Below, one piece after another: positions 45,971-54,903 of a stretch of 64,000 bases of DNA. Numbering within the stretch: the first letter of the stretch is position 1; every line of letters starts with the position of its first letter. The stretch is from contig REAW01000012.1 in assembly GCA_004293725.1 (NCBI GenBank), positions 78,916 through 142,915 of the forward strand. The letters run 5' to 3'. Position numbers and translations under genes: made by a program. The stretch is from Curvibacter sp. (GTDB lineage Bacteria; Pseudomonadota; Gammaproteobacteria; Burkholderiales; Burkholderiaceae_C). Below the pieces are notes generated by a model. That model saw only the letters and a program-made list of their open reading frames with translations, searched no databases and had not been told where the DNA came from.

Positions 45971-46567
45971 ATGGAAGACGACGGCCACCTCATTGAACGC
46001 AAGACGTCGAGTGAGGAAGTCTACAAGGGAAAGTTTCTTCACGCCTTTCGTGACCAAGTCTTGCTCCCCAATGGGAGTCAGGCCACGCGTGAATACGTCT
46101 TGCATCCCGGTGCAGTCATGGTTATCCCTTTACTGGACGACGGTAGCGGTCAGATTCAACTAGTGTTGGAGCGCCAGTACCGCTATCCCGTAGGGCGCGT
46201 GATGATTGAGTTCCCGGCTGGGAAGCTGGATCCGGGCGAATCTGTACAAGCTTGCGCGGAGCGAGAGCTGCTGGAGGAGACGGGTTACACCGCACGGGCG
46301 TGGGCTCGCGCGGGTGTAATGCATCCGGTGATTTCCTACTCTACCGAATTCATTGACATATGGTTTGCACGCGATTTGCACCTCGGGAAGCGCAAGCTCG
46401 ATGAGGGTGAATTTCTTGACGTGTTCACCGCAAGTCCAGTTGAGTTTTTGCAATGGTGCCGGGAAGGTTTGGTCACCGATGCCAAAACTCTGGCCGGTGC
46501 TCTTTGGGTGCAACATGTTTTGCACGGTGATTGGTCCCTGGAGTGGACGCCTCCAGTAACTGGATGA
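45971..46567 (+). CDS. NUDIX hydrolase, ADP-ribose pyrophosphatase type
   Basis: 198 aa. The NUDIX box is GKLDPGESVQACAERELLEETGYTA (about residues 85-109, G-x5-E-x7-REUxEExGU satisfied with REL-LEETG). The IEFPAGKLDPGE context fits the NudF/ADP-ribose pyrophosphatase group, which splits ADP-ribose to AMP and ribose 5-phosphate. It follows the DUF2818 gene closely and precedes the DUF1178 gene by 13 bp, probably in the nuo transcript. Confidence 0.9.
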   Translation: MEDDGHLIERKTSSEEVYKGKFLHAFRDQVLLPNGSQATREYVLHPGAVMVIPLLDDGSGQIQLVLERQYRYPVGRVMIEFPAGKLDPGESVQACAERELLEETGYTARAWARAGVMHPVISYSTEFIDIWFARDLHLGKRKLDEGEFLDVFTASPVEFLQWCREGLVTDAKTLAGALWVQHVLHGDWSLEWTPPVTG

Positions 46568-46580
46568 GTATCTTTCTGCC

Positions 46581-47060
46581 ATGAAAGTCTTGGATCTCCA
46601 ATGTAGCAATCAGCATCTGTTTGAAGGCTGGTTCGCTTCTGAAGATGACTATTCCTCACAGTGCCTGCGTGGCATAGTGCTGTGCCCTGTGTGTGCTGAC
46701 CCTGGCATTGTGAAGAAACTCAGCGCGCCGCGCCTCAACCTGTCGAGTACTCGCGAGCCCAAGGTTGCAACTGCGGAAAAGCCCACTCCAGCCAACACGA
46801 CTGTTCCGCCAGCAGGCGGCAGGGATATGGAGACTGCCTTAGCCACCGCCTGGATGGCAATGACACGCCAGGTGTTGGCGAACACCGTTGATGTTGGAGG
46901 TGAGTTTGCCGAAGAGGCCCGAAAAATGCACTATGGAGAAGCCGAAGCTCGGGGCATTCGCGGTAAGACTACCCTGGAGCAAGCGCAGGAGTTGATGGAC
47001 GAGGGAATCGCGGTTGTGCCTTTGCTGCTGCCAGAATCCTTGAAGGGGCCGCTTCAGTAG
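46581..47060 (+). CDS. DUF1178 family protein
   Basis: 159 aa cytoplasmic protein of unknown function. It starts MKVLDLQCSNQHLFEGWF with Cys8 and CPVCADP (about 36-42), forming a likely zinc-ribbon knuckle. The C-terminal half (ARKMHYGEAEARGIRGKTTLEQAQELMDEGI) is the family-specific helical part. It is the last gene in this direction and converges on gdhA with a 28-bp gap. Confidence 0.9.
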   Translation: MKVLDLQCSNQHLFEGWFASEDDYSSQCLRGIVLCPVCADPGIVKKLSAPRLNLSSTREPKVATAEKPTPANTTVPPAGGRDMETALATAWMAMTRQVLANTVDVGGEFAEEARKMHYGEAEARGIRGKTTLEQAQELMDEGIAVVPLLLPESLKGPLQ

Positions 47061-47088
47061 AAGGCGACCCCAGGCAGTAAGATCCGGC

Positions 47089-48414
47089 TTAAGGGTACAA
47101 ACCGCGCAACTCGCGCGCATGCAAAATGCGTTTACACGCCACAATGAACGTGGCTGTGCGCAGGCTGACCTTGTGGTCTTGCGCCACATTCCAGACGCCA
47201 GCAAAGGCCTCTTTCATGATGCGCACCAGGCGGGCGTTGATCTCGTCCTCGCTCCAGAAGAAGCTGGAGAAATCCTGGACCCATTCAAAGTAACTCACGG
47301 TCACGCCGCCCGCGTTGGCAATCACATCCGGCAAGACCAATACATTGCGCTCTTGTAAAATGTCGTCGGCTTCCGGTGTGGTGGGCCCGTTGGCGCCTTC
47401 GATCACTAATTTGGCCTTGATGCGCCCTGCATTGGCCGCAGTAATTTGTTGTTCCAGCGCAGCGGGAATCAGAATGTCGCATTCCACGTCCCAAAAGGAG
47501 TCGTTGGTAATCACTTCGGCCGGTACAAATCCTGCCACTGATCCATGGGCCGCCACGTGCGCAAGCAGGGCGGGCACGTCCAACCCAGATTCTTTGTAGA
47601 TCGTGCCGCCATGGTCCTGCACTGCTACTATGCGGGCACCCGCTTGGGCGAACAACTTGCCAGCAATCCCACCCACATTGCCAAAGCCCTGTACAGCTAC
47701 GCGCGCCGTTGCAATGTCCAAGCCGATGTGTTGTGCTGCTTCTACGCCAACGGTGTAAACGCCACGGCCAGTCGCTTCGCGACGACCCAACGATCCGCCT
47801 AAGTCAATCGGTTTGCCCGTCACCACGCCAGTAGCAGTGGCGCCTTCGTTCATGGAATACGTATCCATCATCCAGGCCATGATTTGCTCGTTGGTGTTCA
47901 CATCGGGCGCCGGGATGTCTTTGGTAGGGCCAATGATGATGCCAATCTCGCTGGTGTAGCGGCGCGTCAGGCGCTCAAGTTCACCGCGAGACAGATTTTT
48001 GGGATTTACACGGATACCGCCTTTGGCACCGCCGTAGGGCACATTCACAGCAGCATTTTTGATGGACATCCAGGCTGACAGAGCCATGACTTCGGACAGT
48101 GTCACGTCTTGGTGAAACCGTACCCCACCCTTGCCGGGCCCGCGTGAGGTGTTGTGCTGCACCCGGTAGCCTTCAAAGTGCGCAACGGTGCCGTTGTCCA
48201 GCTGGATGGGGACATCCACGATGAGCGCACGCTTGGGTCGCTTCAAGGTTTCAGCCCAGCGCGCCAAGTGCCCTAAGTAGGGCGTGACGCGGTCAACTTG
48301 TTGCAGGTAGATGCCCCAAGGGCCCAAGTGGTCGGCTTGGAGATAGGACGGAAGCGCATGCAATGTGGATGCGGGGTGAGCGGACGACGCCGGATTAGCG
48401 TTGGTTTGCGACAT
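47089..48414 (-). CDS. gdhA: Glutamate dehydrogenase (Glu/Leu/Phe/Val dehydrogenase family)
   Basis: Interconverts glutamate and 2-oxoglutarate plus ammonium. 441 aa. The catalytic Lys motif is [14 protein letters not shown] near residue 125, the dimer/substrate stretch [19 protein letters not shown] precedes it, and the NAD(P) Rossmann motif [17 protein letters not shown] is near 235. The size and the [16 protein letters not shown] motif match NAD-type betaproteobacterial enzymes; the direction in vivo is not given by sequence. It could help assimilate the ammonium made by NirBD, but it is far from that locus. Its upstream region (48415-48515) is AT-rich. Confidence 0.94.
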   Translation of the reverse strand: MSQTNANPASSAHPASTLHALPSYLQADHLGPWGIYLQQVDRVTPYLGHLARWAETLKRPKRALIVDVPIQLDNGTVAHFEGYRVQHNTSRGPGKGGVRFHQDVTLSEVMALSAWMSIKNAAVNVPYGGAKGGIRVNPKNLSRGELERLTRRYTSEIGIIIGPTKDIPAPDVNTNEQIMAWMMDTYSMNEGATATGVVTGKPIDLGGSLGRREATGRGVYTVGVEAAQHIGLDIATARVAVQGFGNVGGIAGKLFAQAGARIVAVQDHGGTIYKESGLDVPALLAHVAAHGSVAGFVPAEVITNDSFWDVECDILIPAALEQQITAANAGRIKAKLVIEGANGPTTPEADDILQERNVLVLPDVIANAGGVTVSYFEWVQDFSSFFWSEDEINARLVRIMKEAFAGVWNVAQDHKVSLRTATFIVACKRILHARELRGLYP

Positions 48415-48515
48415 GAAGACTCCTTGTGGTTGTTGTCATGGCCCGAAATGTAGGCTTGCCATGCCGAACTGTCCAAGGCCACTTCATTTGCAAATTATGC
48501 AAAAAAATAATAATG

Positions 48516-48920
48516 TCAGGCGCTAACGTCCAGGATGCGTCCGGTCGCCTGTCCCTGGCTGTTCACCACGGGAGCGGCGTCACTATCGGTTTTCAGCGCA
48601 TTTCCACTCGCGGCAAATTTGGGGCTGACCGCGGTATACATGCGCTCGAGAAAATCTTGCGTGGCAGGTGGTACTTTGCTGTTTTGTTGGCGCAAGGCGC
48701 TTGCGTAAGTGCTGTCCCCGCGCTGGTTGCGAGCAGTGAGTGCGCGCACGTTTTGGTTGCGCGCTTGGGCTTCTCGCTCGGCTTCATTGGCCTGGGCACG
48801 CAGGTCGCTGGCCCGCGCTTCGGCAGAATCGGCTTCGCGCCGAGCTTGCTCAATGCGCACCTTGCTCAGAGTCGCCTGTAAAGAAGGCGATGCTGCGTTA
48901 GTGGCCGTGATGGCGACCAT
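48516..48920 (-). CDS. Small coiled-coil protein with C-terminal NSQGQ tail
   Basis: 134 aa, not a family I know. Residues 20-65 form an Ala/Arg/Glu-rich heptad-like helix (KVRIEQARREADSAEARASD, then LRAQANEAEREAQARNQN). The middle resembles YTAVSPKFAASGN. The end VVNSQGQATGRILDVSA is shared with the neighbouring small protein (VNSQGQTTGRLLNVTA). No signal peptide. It lies 18 bp after the stop of that neighbour, so the pair is probably one transcript. Confidence 0.7.
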   Translation of the reverse strand: MVAITATNAASPSLQATLSKVRIEQARREADSAEARASDLRAQANEAEREAQARNQNVRALTARNQRGDSTYASALRQQNSKVPPATQDFLERMYTAVSPKFAASGNALKTDSDAAPVVNSQGQATGRILDVSA

Positions 48921-48941
48921 GGTCGCGGCTCCTGGGGGGGT

Positions 48942-49139
48942 CTAGGCCGTCACGTTGAGCAGGCGGCCGGTGGTTTGGCCCTGGCTGTTCACAGTCGGTT
49001 TGGGTTTTGGCTCTTCGGCCTTTTGGGGTTCTGCCGCCTTGGCCTGCAATTCGCGCTGGACCGATTCCCGCGCTTCCTGGGTGCGCTTGGCTGCCTGGGC
49101 CTGTTGCACGGGCTGTGACTTGGCTTTGCTGACTTCCAT
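48942..49139 (-). CDS. Small charged protein with C-terminal NSQGQ tail
   Basis: 65 aa from the ATG at 49139, chosen because GGGAG stands 7 bp upstream; a start at 49178 would add 13 residues. Composition: Gln/Ala/Lys/Glu-rich helix (SKAKSQPVQQAQAAKRTQEA), a Pro/Lys linker, then the tail VNSQGQTTGRLLNVTA. The last 16 residues match the next gene's C-terminus at 12 positions. No known family; the shared end suggests a common binding or sorting tag. Confidence 0.65.
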   Translation of the reverse strand: MEVSKAKSQPVQQAQAAKRTQEARESVQRELQAKAAEPQKAEEPKPKPTVNSQGQTTGRLLNVTA

Positions 49140-49223
49140 ACGATTCTCCCAAGGGTTGAATGCGTTGATTTTAGGCACTTAACCCGCGCTTTTCAATGCT
49201 TTACATGGGTGCGCTTGTGGTAG

Positions 49224-51002
49224 TCAGGCGTTGAATTGCAGCGCAGCCAGCCCGGCATACACCCCTGCGCGTGCCACCAGCTCGGCATGGGTGCCTTGTT
49301 CCACCAGTTTGCCGTGGTCCAAGACCACAATGAGGTCGGCTTTTTGCACGGTGGCCAGCCGGTGGGCGATGACCAGCGTGGTGCGATCGCGCATGGCCGA
49401 TTCGAGTGCCGCCTGCACCATACGTTCACTCTCGGCGTCCAAAGCGCTGGTGGCCTCGTCCAGCAACAGCAACGGCGGGTTTTTCAGCATGGCGCGTGCA
49501 ATGGCGATGCGCTGGCGCTGCCCGCCCGACAGGCGCACACCGCGCTCCCCGAGGAAGGTGTCGTAGCCCTGCGGCAAGGCACTGATGAACTCATGGGCAA
49601 AAGCGGCCTGCGCCGCAGCCTTCACTTCTGCATCCGTTGCATCGGGCTTGCCGTAGCGGATGTTTTCGAGCGCGCTGCTCGAAAAAATCACGGCGTCTTG
49701 CGGCACGATGCCCACACGCTGGCGCAGCGCGTCCAGAGCCATGCCACGCGTGGCAACGCCGTCCAGCACAATCTGGCCACTTTGCGGGTCGTAGTAACGC
49801 AGCAGCAACTGAAACACCGTGCTCTTGCCCGCACCGCTGGGGCCGACAATCGCCACCGTTTGACCAGGCTGCACATCGAGGCTGAAATTCTGCAGCGCGG
49901 GCTGCAAGGGGCGTGACGGATAGTGGAAATCAACCGCTTCGAATTTAATTGCGCTTCCCGCAGATGGCATGGGTGCTAGCAATGGTTTTGATGGTGACGT
50001 GATGGGCGATTGGGTGCCCAGCAACTCCATCAGCCGCTCTGTCGCGCCGGCGGCCCGCAGCAAGTCACCATAGACCTCTCCGAGCACCGCAAACGCGCTG
50101 GCCAAAATGATCACATAGACCACCGTTTGGCCCAAGTGGCCGGCCGAGATGCGGCCCTCTGCCACGGCTTGAGTTCCTTGGTAGAGGCCCCACAGGAGAG
50201 CAGCGGATGTCGTGATGATGATGAAGGCCACCAAGGCCGAGCGCATCAAGCTGCGTTTGGTGGCGGTCAGAAACGCGTTGTCGGTGGACGCGACAAACCG
50301 CGCGGTTTCGCGCCCTTCCGCGGTGTAGCTCTGCACCACAGGAATGGCATTCAGTACTTCCGCCGCAATGGCACTGGAATCCGCAATTCGGTCCTGCGAC
50401 GCCCGTGAAAGCTTGCGCACACGTCGTCCAAACCACAGGCTGGGCAGCACCACCAGCAAGAGAACCACCAATACCTGCAGCATCACCACCGGATTGGTCC
50501 ACACCAGTACACCCAGCGCGCCAATGCCCATTACCGTATTGCGCAGCCCCATGGAGAGTGACGAGCCCACCACCGTTTGCACCAGCGTAGTGTCTGCCGA
50601 CAGGCGCGACAGCACTTCGCCGGTTTGGGTGGTTTCAAAAAACTCTGGACTCTGCTTGAGGACATGGCTGTATACGGCGTTGCGCAAATCCGCCGTCACG
50701 CGCTCACCCAGCCAGCTCACCATGTAAAAGCGGCATGCAGAAAACAGGCCCAACGCCACGGCCACGGCAAACAGCGCCGCAAAGTGTTCGCGCAACGCCA
50801 TCAGCTGGGCCCCCTTGTCGGTTTGCACCAGCCCGCCATCAATCAGGCTGCGCAGCGCAAGCGGGAAGGCCAGTGTGGCACCCGCCGCCAAAACCAGAAA
50901 CAACAGTGCCAAGCCGATACGACCCCGGTACGGCCGCAGAAACGGCAGCAGGCCCGAGAGCGATTTGGGGTTTGCGGCTTTGGGGCGGTCGGAAGAGGTC
51001 AT
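49224..51002 (-). CDS. ABC exporter, fused membrane and ATPase domains (MsbA-like), with repeat-derived linker
   Basis: 592 aa half-transporter. Six membrane helices span about 20-320. The ATPase domain follows: VAIVGPSGAGKSTVFQLLLRYYDP (Walker A), VRLSGGQRQRIAIARAML (signature) and LLLDEATSALDAESE (Walker B). Such proteins export lipids, drugs or peptides; the substrate is not evident. Residues about 338-356 (KPLLAPMPSAGSAIKFE) in the linker between the domains come from a 54-bp repeat copy (49936-49989). It starts about 140 bp downstream of the hydratase gene in the same direction. Confidence 0.9.
   Translation of the reverse strand: MTSSDRPKAANPKSLSGLLPFLRPYRGRIGLALLFLVLAAGATLAFPLALRSLIDGGLVQTDKGAQLMALREHFAALFAVAVALGLFSACRFYMVSWLGERVTADLRNAVYSHVLKQSPEFFETTQTGEVLSRLSADTTLVQTVVGSSLSMGLRNTVMGIGALGVLVWTNPVVMLQVLVVLLLVVLPSLWFGRRVRKLSRASQDRIADSSAIAAEVLNAIPVVQSYTAEGRETARFVASTDNAFLTATKRSLMRSALVAFIIITTSAALLWGLYQGTQAVAEGRISAGHLGQTVVYVIILASAFAVLGEVYGDLLRAAGATERLMELLGTQSPITSPSKPLLAPMPSAGSAIKFEAVDFHYPSRPLQPALQNFSLDVQPGQTVAIVGPSGAGKSTVFQLLLRYYDPQSGQIVLDGVATRGMALDALRQRVGIVPQDAVIFSSSALENIRYGKPDATDAEVKAAAQAAFAHEFISALPQGYDTFLGERGVRLSGGQRQRIAIARAMLKNPPLLLLDEATSALDAESERMVQAALESAMRDRTTLVIAHRLATVQKADLIVVLDHGKLVEQGTHAELVARAGVYAGLAALQFNA
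49936..49989 (+). repeat. 54-bp dispersed repeat, copy F (inside ABC exporter gene)
   Basis: GCTTCGAATTTAATTGCGCT, CCCGCAGATGGCATGGGTGC, ending TAGCAATGGTTTT. It is 54 bases, diverged but aligned end to end with the family, and in frame in the domain linker. Confidence 0.7.
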
Positions 51003-51058
51003 GGCAGGCTAAATGGGGATGAAGGCGTTGCAGGCAAGGTGGATTAAGAAATATAGAC

Positions 51059-51112
51059 AAATAGGCCTCTAGCCCTTTCCATTATTGCGCAAGCAGCTAC
51101 TGAATTTATAGC
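51059..51112 (-). repeat. 54-bp dispersed repeat, copy I (upstream of ABC exporter)
   Basis: On the reverse strand GCTATAAATTCAGTAGCTGC, TTGCGCAATAATGGAAAGGG, CTAGAGGCCTATTT: the copy closest to consensus. It fills most of the 142-bp gap between the hydratase and ABC exporter genes. Confidence 0.92.
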
Positions 51113-51144
51113 GTTTTTGTTGGTTGGGCGTGCCTGTAGCACTG

Positions 51145-52245
51145 TTAGAGCCTCAGCGCGCCGGCGTATCCCGTCATCTCCAGGTAGCCACGGCCCACCA
51201 GTACCCCTTGGTTGTCCCACACCTCGCTCAAGCCTTCCCAGTAGATGGCGCCGGTGGAGCTGCGGCTGTCGAGCTCCTGGTTGTCAACCACGGCTCTGAC
51301 TGTGTAGGTATTCGCCGGTGTACGCACCATCCACTCCACCGGATAGATTGCCTGGCTCAGGGGGCTGCGCCAGAAGCGCACGGGTGAGAACATGACGTCA
51401 CCGCGCGAGAACGCAGTTCGCACCCCTGCGGCGCTGCGAAACGAGCCGCCGTCCCACAGCGCCTGGCCTTCGCGGGTGCGCAGTTGAAAGGCGGTTAGTG
51501 CGCTGCCATCCAGTAAGTTGATTCCAATCCAGTCCCAGCCTACCGCCAGCGGATGCATGACCTCTTGGCTCCACTCATGGTCCAGCCAAGCAGTGCTACC
51601 CGCTTCCAATGCATGGGCTTTGCCCTGTAGCGCAATGCTGCCGCGCACCTGCATCTGGGGCAGGCTGTAGTAGTAGCTGGCCTGTTTTTCTTCAGGCCCT
51701 TTGCGCGACAGGCCATTGTTCCCCTGCAAGAGCACGGGCTGGGTTGCCTTGAAGATGAGGCTGAGCGAAAAATCTCCCGCAGGAATCAGCGCCTGCAGAT
51801 CCGACCCCTGCCGTTGCAACGACCAGTCGCGCAACTGCACCCCTGTGTCGGCCTGACTGGCGGATGCCGTATCTGCCGGGTTGCTGCCTGCCGGCTCGCC
51901 AGACCAGCGGGCGATACGCTGGTCATGCCACAACGTGTTGCCCGCCACATCGGTAACGGCGGCGTGTGCAAACAGCAAGTGCTTGGCCGCCAAGCGGGAT
52001 GACAGGCCTTGGGTGCTGGCTACGCGTCTGCGAAAAAAAGTGACCTGAAACCCCAGTGCCGCAGTGCGCAGTCCTTGGGCTGCGGCTACGTTGGCGTACC
52101 CCGTGAGGTACCACCACTCGGTGGCAAAGTCGTTGTGGCTACCGGCATCGCGCGGAAAGATAAGCCGCTTGGCAGGCAGGGCCCAAGCGCTGGGCAGCAA
52201 GCCAGCCAGAAAAGGCACCACCAAAGCGGTGCGCCGTTGGATCAT
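51145..52245 (-). CDS. Carotenoid 1,2-hydratase / AttH-like lipocalin-fold protein
   Basis: 366 aa with an N-terminal signal (TALVVPFLAGLLPSAWA). The first half has HNDFATEWWYLTGYAN and ALGFQVTFFRRR, the second LDHEWSQE and WDWIGINLLDGSALTAFQLR, as in CrtC/AttH family lipocalin-like proteins. True CrtC hydrates carotenoids; AttH homologues near ABC exporters have unknown substrates. No carotenoid genes are nearby, so a CrtC activity is not supported. It ends 17 bp before the start side of the M48 gene's neighbour region (gap to 52263). Confidence 0.82.
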   Translation of the reverse strand: MIQRRTALVVPFLAGLLPSAWALPAKRLIFPRDAGSHNDFATEWWYLTGYANVAAAQGLRTAALGFQVTFFRRRVASTQGLSSRLAAKHLLFAHAAVTDVAGNTLWHDQRIARWSGEPAGSNPADTASASQADTGVQLRDWSLQRQGSDLQALIPAGDFSLSLIFKATQPVLLQGNNGLSRKGPEEKQASYYYSLPQMQVRGSIALQGKAHALEAGSTAWLDHEWSQEVMHPLAVGWDWIGINLLDGSALTAFQLRTREGQALWDGGSFRSAAGVRTAFSRGDVMFSPVRFWRSPLSQAIYPVEWMVRTPANTYTVRAVVDNQELDSRSSTGAIYWEGLSEVWDNQGVLVGRGYLEMTGYAGALRL

Positions 52246-52262
52246 GGCCGCGCGATCTGCAC

Positions 52263-53180
52263 TCAGCGGTTGCCGGCGCGCGCCAGGCGCTGGGGCACGC
52301 TGGGCGAGGCCTTGCCGGACAGCGCGTCCAGCCGCTGGCCCATTGCGGCTTCCAGTTGGTCCAGCCGCACCTGAGTGGCCGGGTGGGTTCTCAGCGCCAG
52401 GGTGAACACGGGGTTATCTGGCCTGGCGGTGCGCAGCTGTTGCAGCACGGCCACCAGGCCATAGGGGTCGAAGCCCGCTCGCGCCGCCAGTGCCACACCG
52501 TTGCGGTCGGCATCAAATTCGTCCCCTTGGTCCAGGCCTTTGGAATACACCTCGCGCCCCAATGCCAGGAGCTGTTCCGACATTGCGCCTTGGGCGTTGC
52601 CGCTCAATTGCGTCGCCAGCACGCGCGTCAGCAATCCGGTTTGTGCGGACTTTCGCAGCGCGGCCAAATGGTGCTTGGCCACCACGTGGTGAATCTCGTG
52701 CGCCAGGATGCCGGCCAGTTCGGACTCATCAGCCACCGAGTCCACCAAACCCTTGGTCACAAACACATAGCCGCCGGGCGCGGCAAAGGCGTTGTAGCCC
52801 GCGTCGTCCAGCACGGCAAAGGTCCAGGGCAGGTTGGGGCGCTCAGACTGCAGACTGATCCAGCGGCCCAGACGGTTCACATAACGTTGCAACGCCACAT
52901 CTTTGTGCAGCGGTTTGGCACCCAACAAAACGGCGGCCAGCTGGCGACCCATTTCAATTTCCTTGGGCTCGTCAATCTGCTCCATCGATTGCGATAGCAG
53001 CCCTACCAAGTCGTTGGTACTGGTAGCGGCGGCAGGTGCACTGTTGTTGCTGGCCTGTGGGGGCTTGAGTAAGTTTTGCAACAGGCCCCCCAACACCTTG
53101 CCGGCGTCTTGTGCGAAAACCAAGGGGGGCAAAGTGGCGAAGCAAGCCGCCACGCACAGCGTGATAAATGTGCGTTTCAT
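52263..53180 (-). CDS. M48 family zinc metalloprotease, exported
   Basis: 305 aa with a signal peptide (FITLCVAACFATLPPLVFAQ). Zinc motif HEIHH in LAGILAHEIHHVVAKHHL at about residues 157-174, and the third ligand Glu in the QGDEFDADRNGV segment near 215. Similar to periplasmic quality-control proteases of the BepA/LoiP/YcaL group. It overlaps the upstream SH3 gene by 4 bp, so they are co-translated. Its own downstream neighbour is the hydratase gene. Confidence 0.9.
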   Translation of the reverse strand: MKRTFITLCVAACFATLPPLVFAQDAGKVLGGLLQNLLKPPQASNNSAPAAATSTNDLVGLLSQSMEQIDEPKEIEMGRQLAAVLLGAKPLHKDVALQRYVNRLGRWISLQSERPNLPWTFAVLDDAGYNAFAAPGGYVFVTKGLVDSVADESELAGILAHEIHHVVAKHHLAALRKSAQTGLLTRVLATQLSGNAQGAMSEQLLALGREVYSKGLDQGDEFDADRNGVALAARAGFDPYGLVAVLQQLRTARPDNPVFTLALRTHPATQVRLDQLEAAMGQRLDALSGKASPSVPQRLARAGNR

Positions 53181-53758
53181 GGGGTGTTGTTGGAGTTGGT
53201 TGCGTTGACGGGGGCGGGCGGTGGCGGCACGGGTAAGGGCGCAACGGCCTGCGGTCGCAGATTGGCATCCACGGCGAAACGCTTGGCTTGGGCCGCGTCT
53301 TGGCGCATGCCTTCGGCCTGGGCCAGTTCTGCCATGTTGGGTCTGGCGTTGGCAAGGTCTTCGGCCCCCAGACCACGAATACCTACGGTTGCGGTACTGG
53401 TGGTGTTCTGGGTTGGCGTGCTTCCCCGGTTGAACAGGTTGGTGAGCCCGCGCAGCGCGCCAGTTGCGGCACTGGCCACGCTGCCTTGCTCGGTCGCATT
53501 GCCCACATCAAACAGGTGGATCCAGCCGCTGACACCGGTAGCAGTTTTGACCTGCACCCAAGGCCCTTGGCGCGTGGGCTGGCGGGTAAGGGCCGTTTGT
53601 GCAGGCAAGGTGGCAATCGCTGCGGCGCCTTCGGCGGGGCTTTCGCGCAGGGTGGTCTGGCGCTTGGTGACCAGCGCGTCTTGGGCCTGTGCCGCCAGGT
53701 TGCCCAAGAGGACCAGCGTCAACAGTGTGAGGGTGAAGGGTTTACGCATGTGAGCCAT
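53177..53758 (-). CDS. Exported SH3-domain protein
   Basis: 193 aa with a signal peptide (KPFTLTLLTLVLLGNLAAQA; the start may be the ATG at 53749). A bacterial SH3 domain covers about 30-90 (TTLRESPAEGAAAIATLPAQ, then WVQVKTATGVSGWIHLFDV). The rest is Asn/Thr/Gly-rich, then a Pro-rich end (PLPVPPPPAPVNATN). SH3 domains of this type often bind peptidoglycan. Its stop overlaps the M48 start, suggesting a shared periplasmic task. Confidence 0.8.
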   Translation of the reverse strand: MAHMRKPFTLTLLTLVLLGNLAAQAQDALVTKRQTTLRESPAEGAAAIATLPAQTALTRQPTRQGPWVQVKTATGVSGWIHLFDVGNATEQGSVASAATGALRGLTNLFNRGSTPTQNTTSTATVGIRGLGAEDLANARPNMAELAQAEGMRQDAAQAKRFAVDANLRPQAVAPLPVPPPPAPVNATNSNNTP

Positions 53759-53789
53759 TGTCGGGGAAGGTCAGATACACGGCAATGTT

Positions 53790-54791
53790 TTAGTCTGGAT
53801 GGGCGAGTGTTTCAGGGTTGGGGACCTCACCGATGGCGGTGCGGGTGATGGCAGCTTGCGCCATCAGCCACTCGCAAAATGCCTGGATCTCCGGTCTGGC
53901 CACGCTGCGTGGACCCACCAGCAGCCAATACACCATGGGCGTGTCGATACGGCCGTTGGGTAGCACTTCTACCAGGTCGCCACTAGCCAGGCTGTCGGCT
54001 ACCAGCGGCATGCGCGCCAGCGCGATACCTTGGCCGGTGAGCGCAGCCTGCACGATCTGGTGCGCGTAGTTGAAATACATCCAGCGCTTGGGTTCCAGCT
54101 TGGGGAGCTGGTTTTCCTCCAGCCAGCGCCGCCAGGTCAGCCATTCGAGATTTTGTGTGCGGTGGCTGTCACTGGCCTCCAGCAGGGCAAAACGGTTCAG
54201 GTCGGAGGCTTTGCGCAGCGGCGCGCCACTCTTGAGCAGCCAAGGGCTTGCAACTGGGGTGAGTTGCTCGCCAAACAGGCGCACCGCGCTGGCTCCGGCG
54301 TTGTGGGGGCGGGTGTAGCGAATGGCGACGTCCACATCGCTGGTATCGAGGTCCACCGGGCTGTCGGTGGCGTCAAGGCGGATATCAATGTCGGGGTACT
54401 CGGCCTGAAAGGCTTCTAGCCGTGGTATCAACCACATGGTGGCAAACGAAGCCCAGGTGGAAATGGCCACACTTTTGCGCCCTGCGGTGCGGCGAATCAG
54501 GCGCACCGCGCTGTCCACACGCTCCAGCGATGGCACCACGGCGCGCAACAATTGGTTTCCGGCACTGGTGAGCTCGACGGCGCGGGTGTGCCGCAAAAAC
54601 AGGGGCACCCCCACTTCTTCCTCCAGTGCCTGTACTTGGCGGCTCACGGCACTTTGGGTTAATGACAACTCCTCCGCTGCCGCTCTAAAGTTCAAGTGAC
54701 GGGCCACTGCCTCCAAAGCGCGCAAGTGGCCCATGGCAATGGGGCGCGTCCGCAGGCGGACCTCGGTACTGGAGGGGGCAGAGTGGGCCAT
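53790..54791 (-). CDS. LysR family transcriptional regulator (GcvA-like)
   Basis: 333 aa from the ATG at 54791; upstream in-frame starts lack family similarity. HTH at about 20-75: LRALEAVARHLNFRAAAEEL, then LTQSAVSRQVQALEEEVGVP. Effector-binding domain follows with the GcvA-type start VAISTWASFATMWLIPRL. It is divergent from the DUF2917 gene, with 112 bp between, so that gene is its likely target. The effector is unknown. Confidence 0.9.
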   Translation of the reverse strand: MAHSAPSSTEVRLRTRPIAMGHLRALEAVARHLNFRAAAEELSLTQSAVSRQVQALEEEVGVPLFLRHTRAVELTSAGNQLLRAVVPSLERVDSAVRLIRRTAGRKSVAISTWASFATMWLIPRLEAFQAEYPDIDIRLDATDSPVDLDTSDVDVAIRYTRPHNAGASAVRLFGEQLTPVASPWLLKSGAPLRKASDLNRFALLEASDSHRTQNLEWLTWRRWLEENQLPKLEPKRWMYFNYAHQIVQAALTGQGIALARMPLVADSLASGDLVEVLPNGRIDTPMVYWLLVGPRSVARPEIQAFCEWLMAQAAITRTAIGEVPNPETLAHPD

Positions 54792-54903
54792 GGCAAAACC
54801 TGATTGATGCGTGAATGGAATGAATAGCATAGCCCGATTTCATTGGACGACAAGCGCGCGCTGGCAGATCATTTATTGCCCAACCACTTTCCAGGAGCCC
54901 ATC

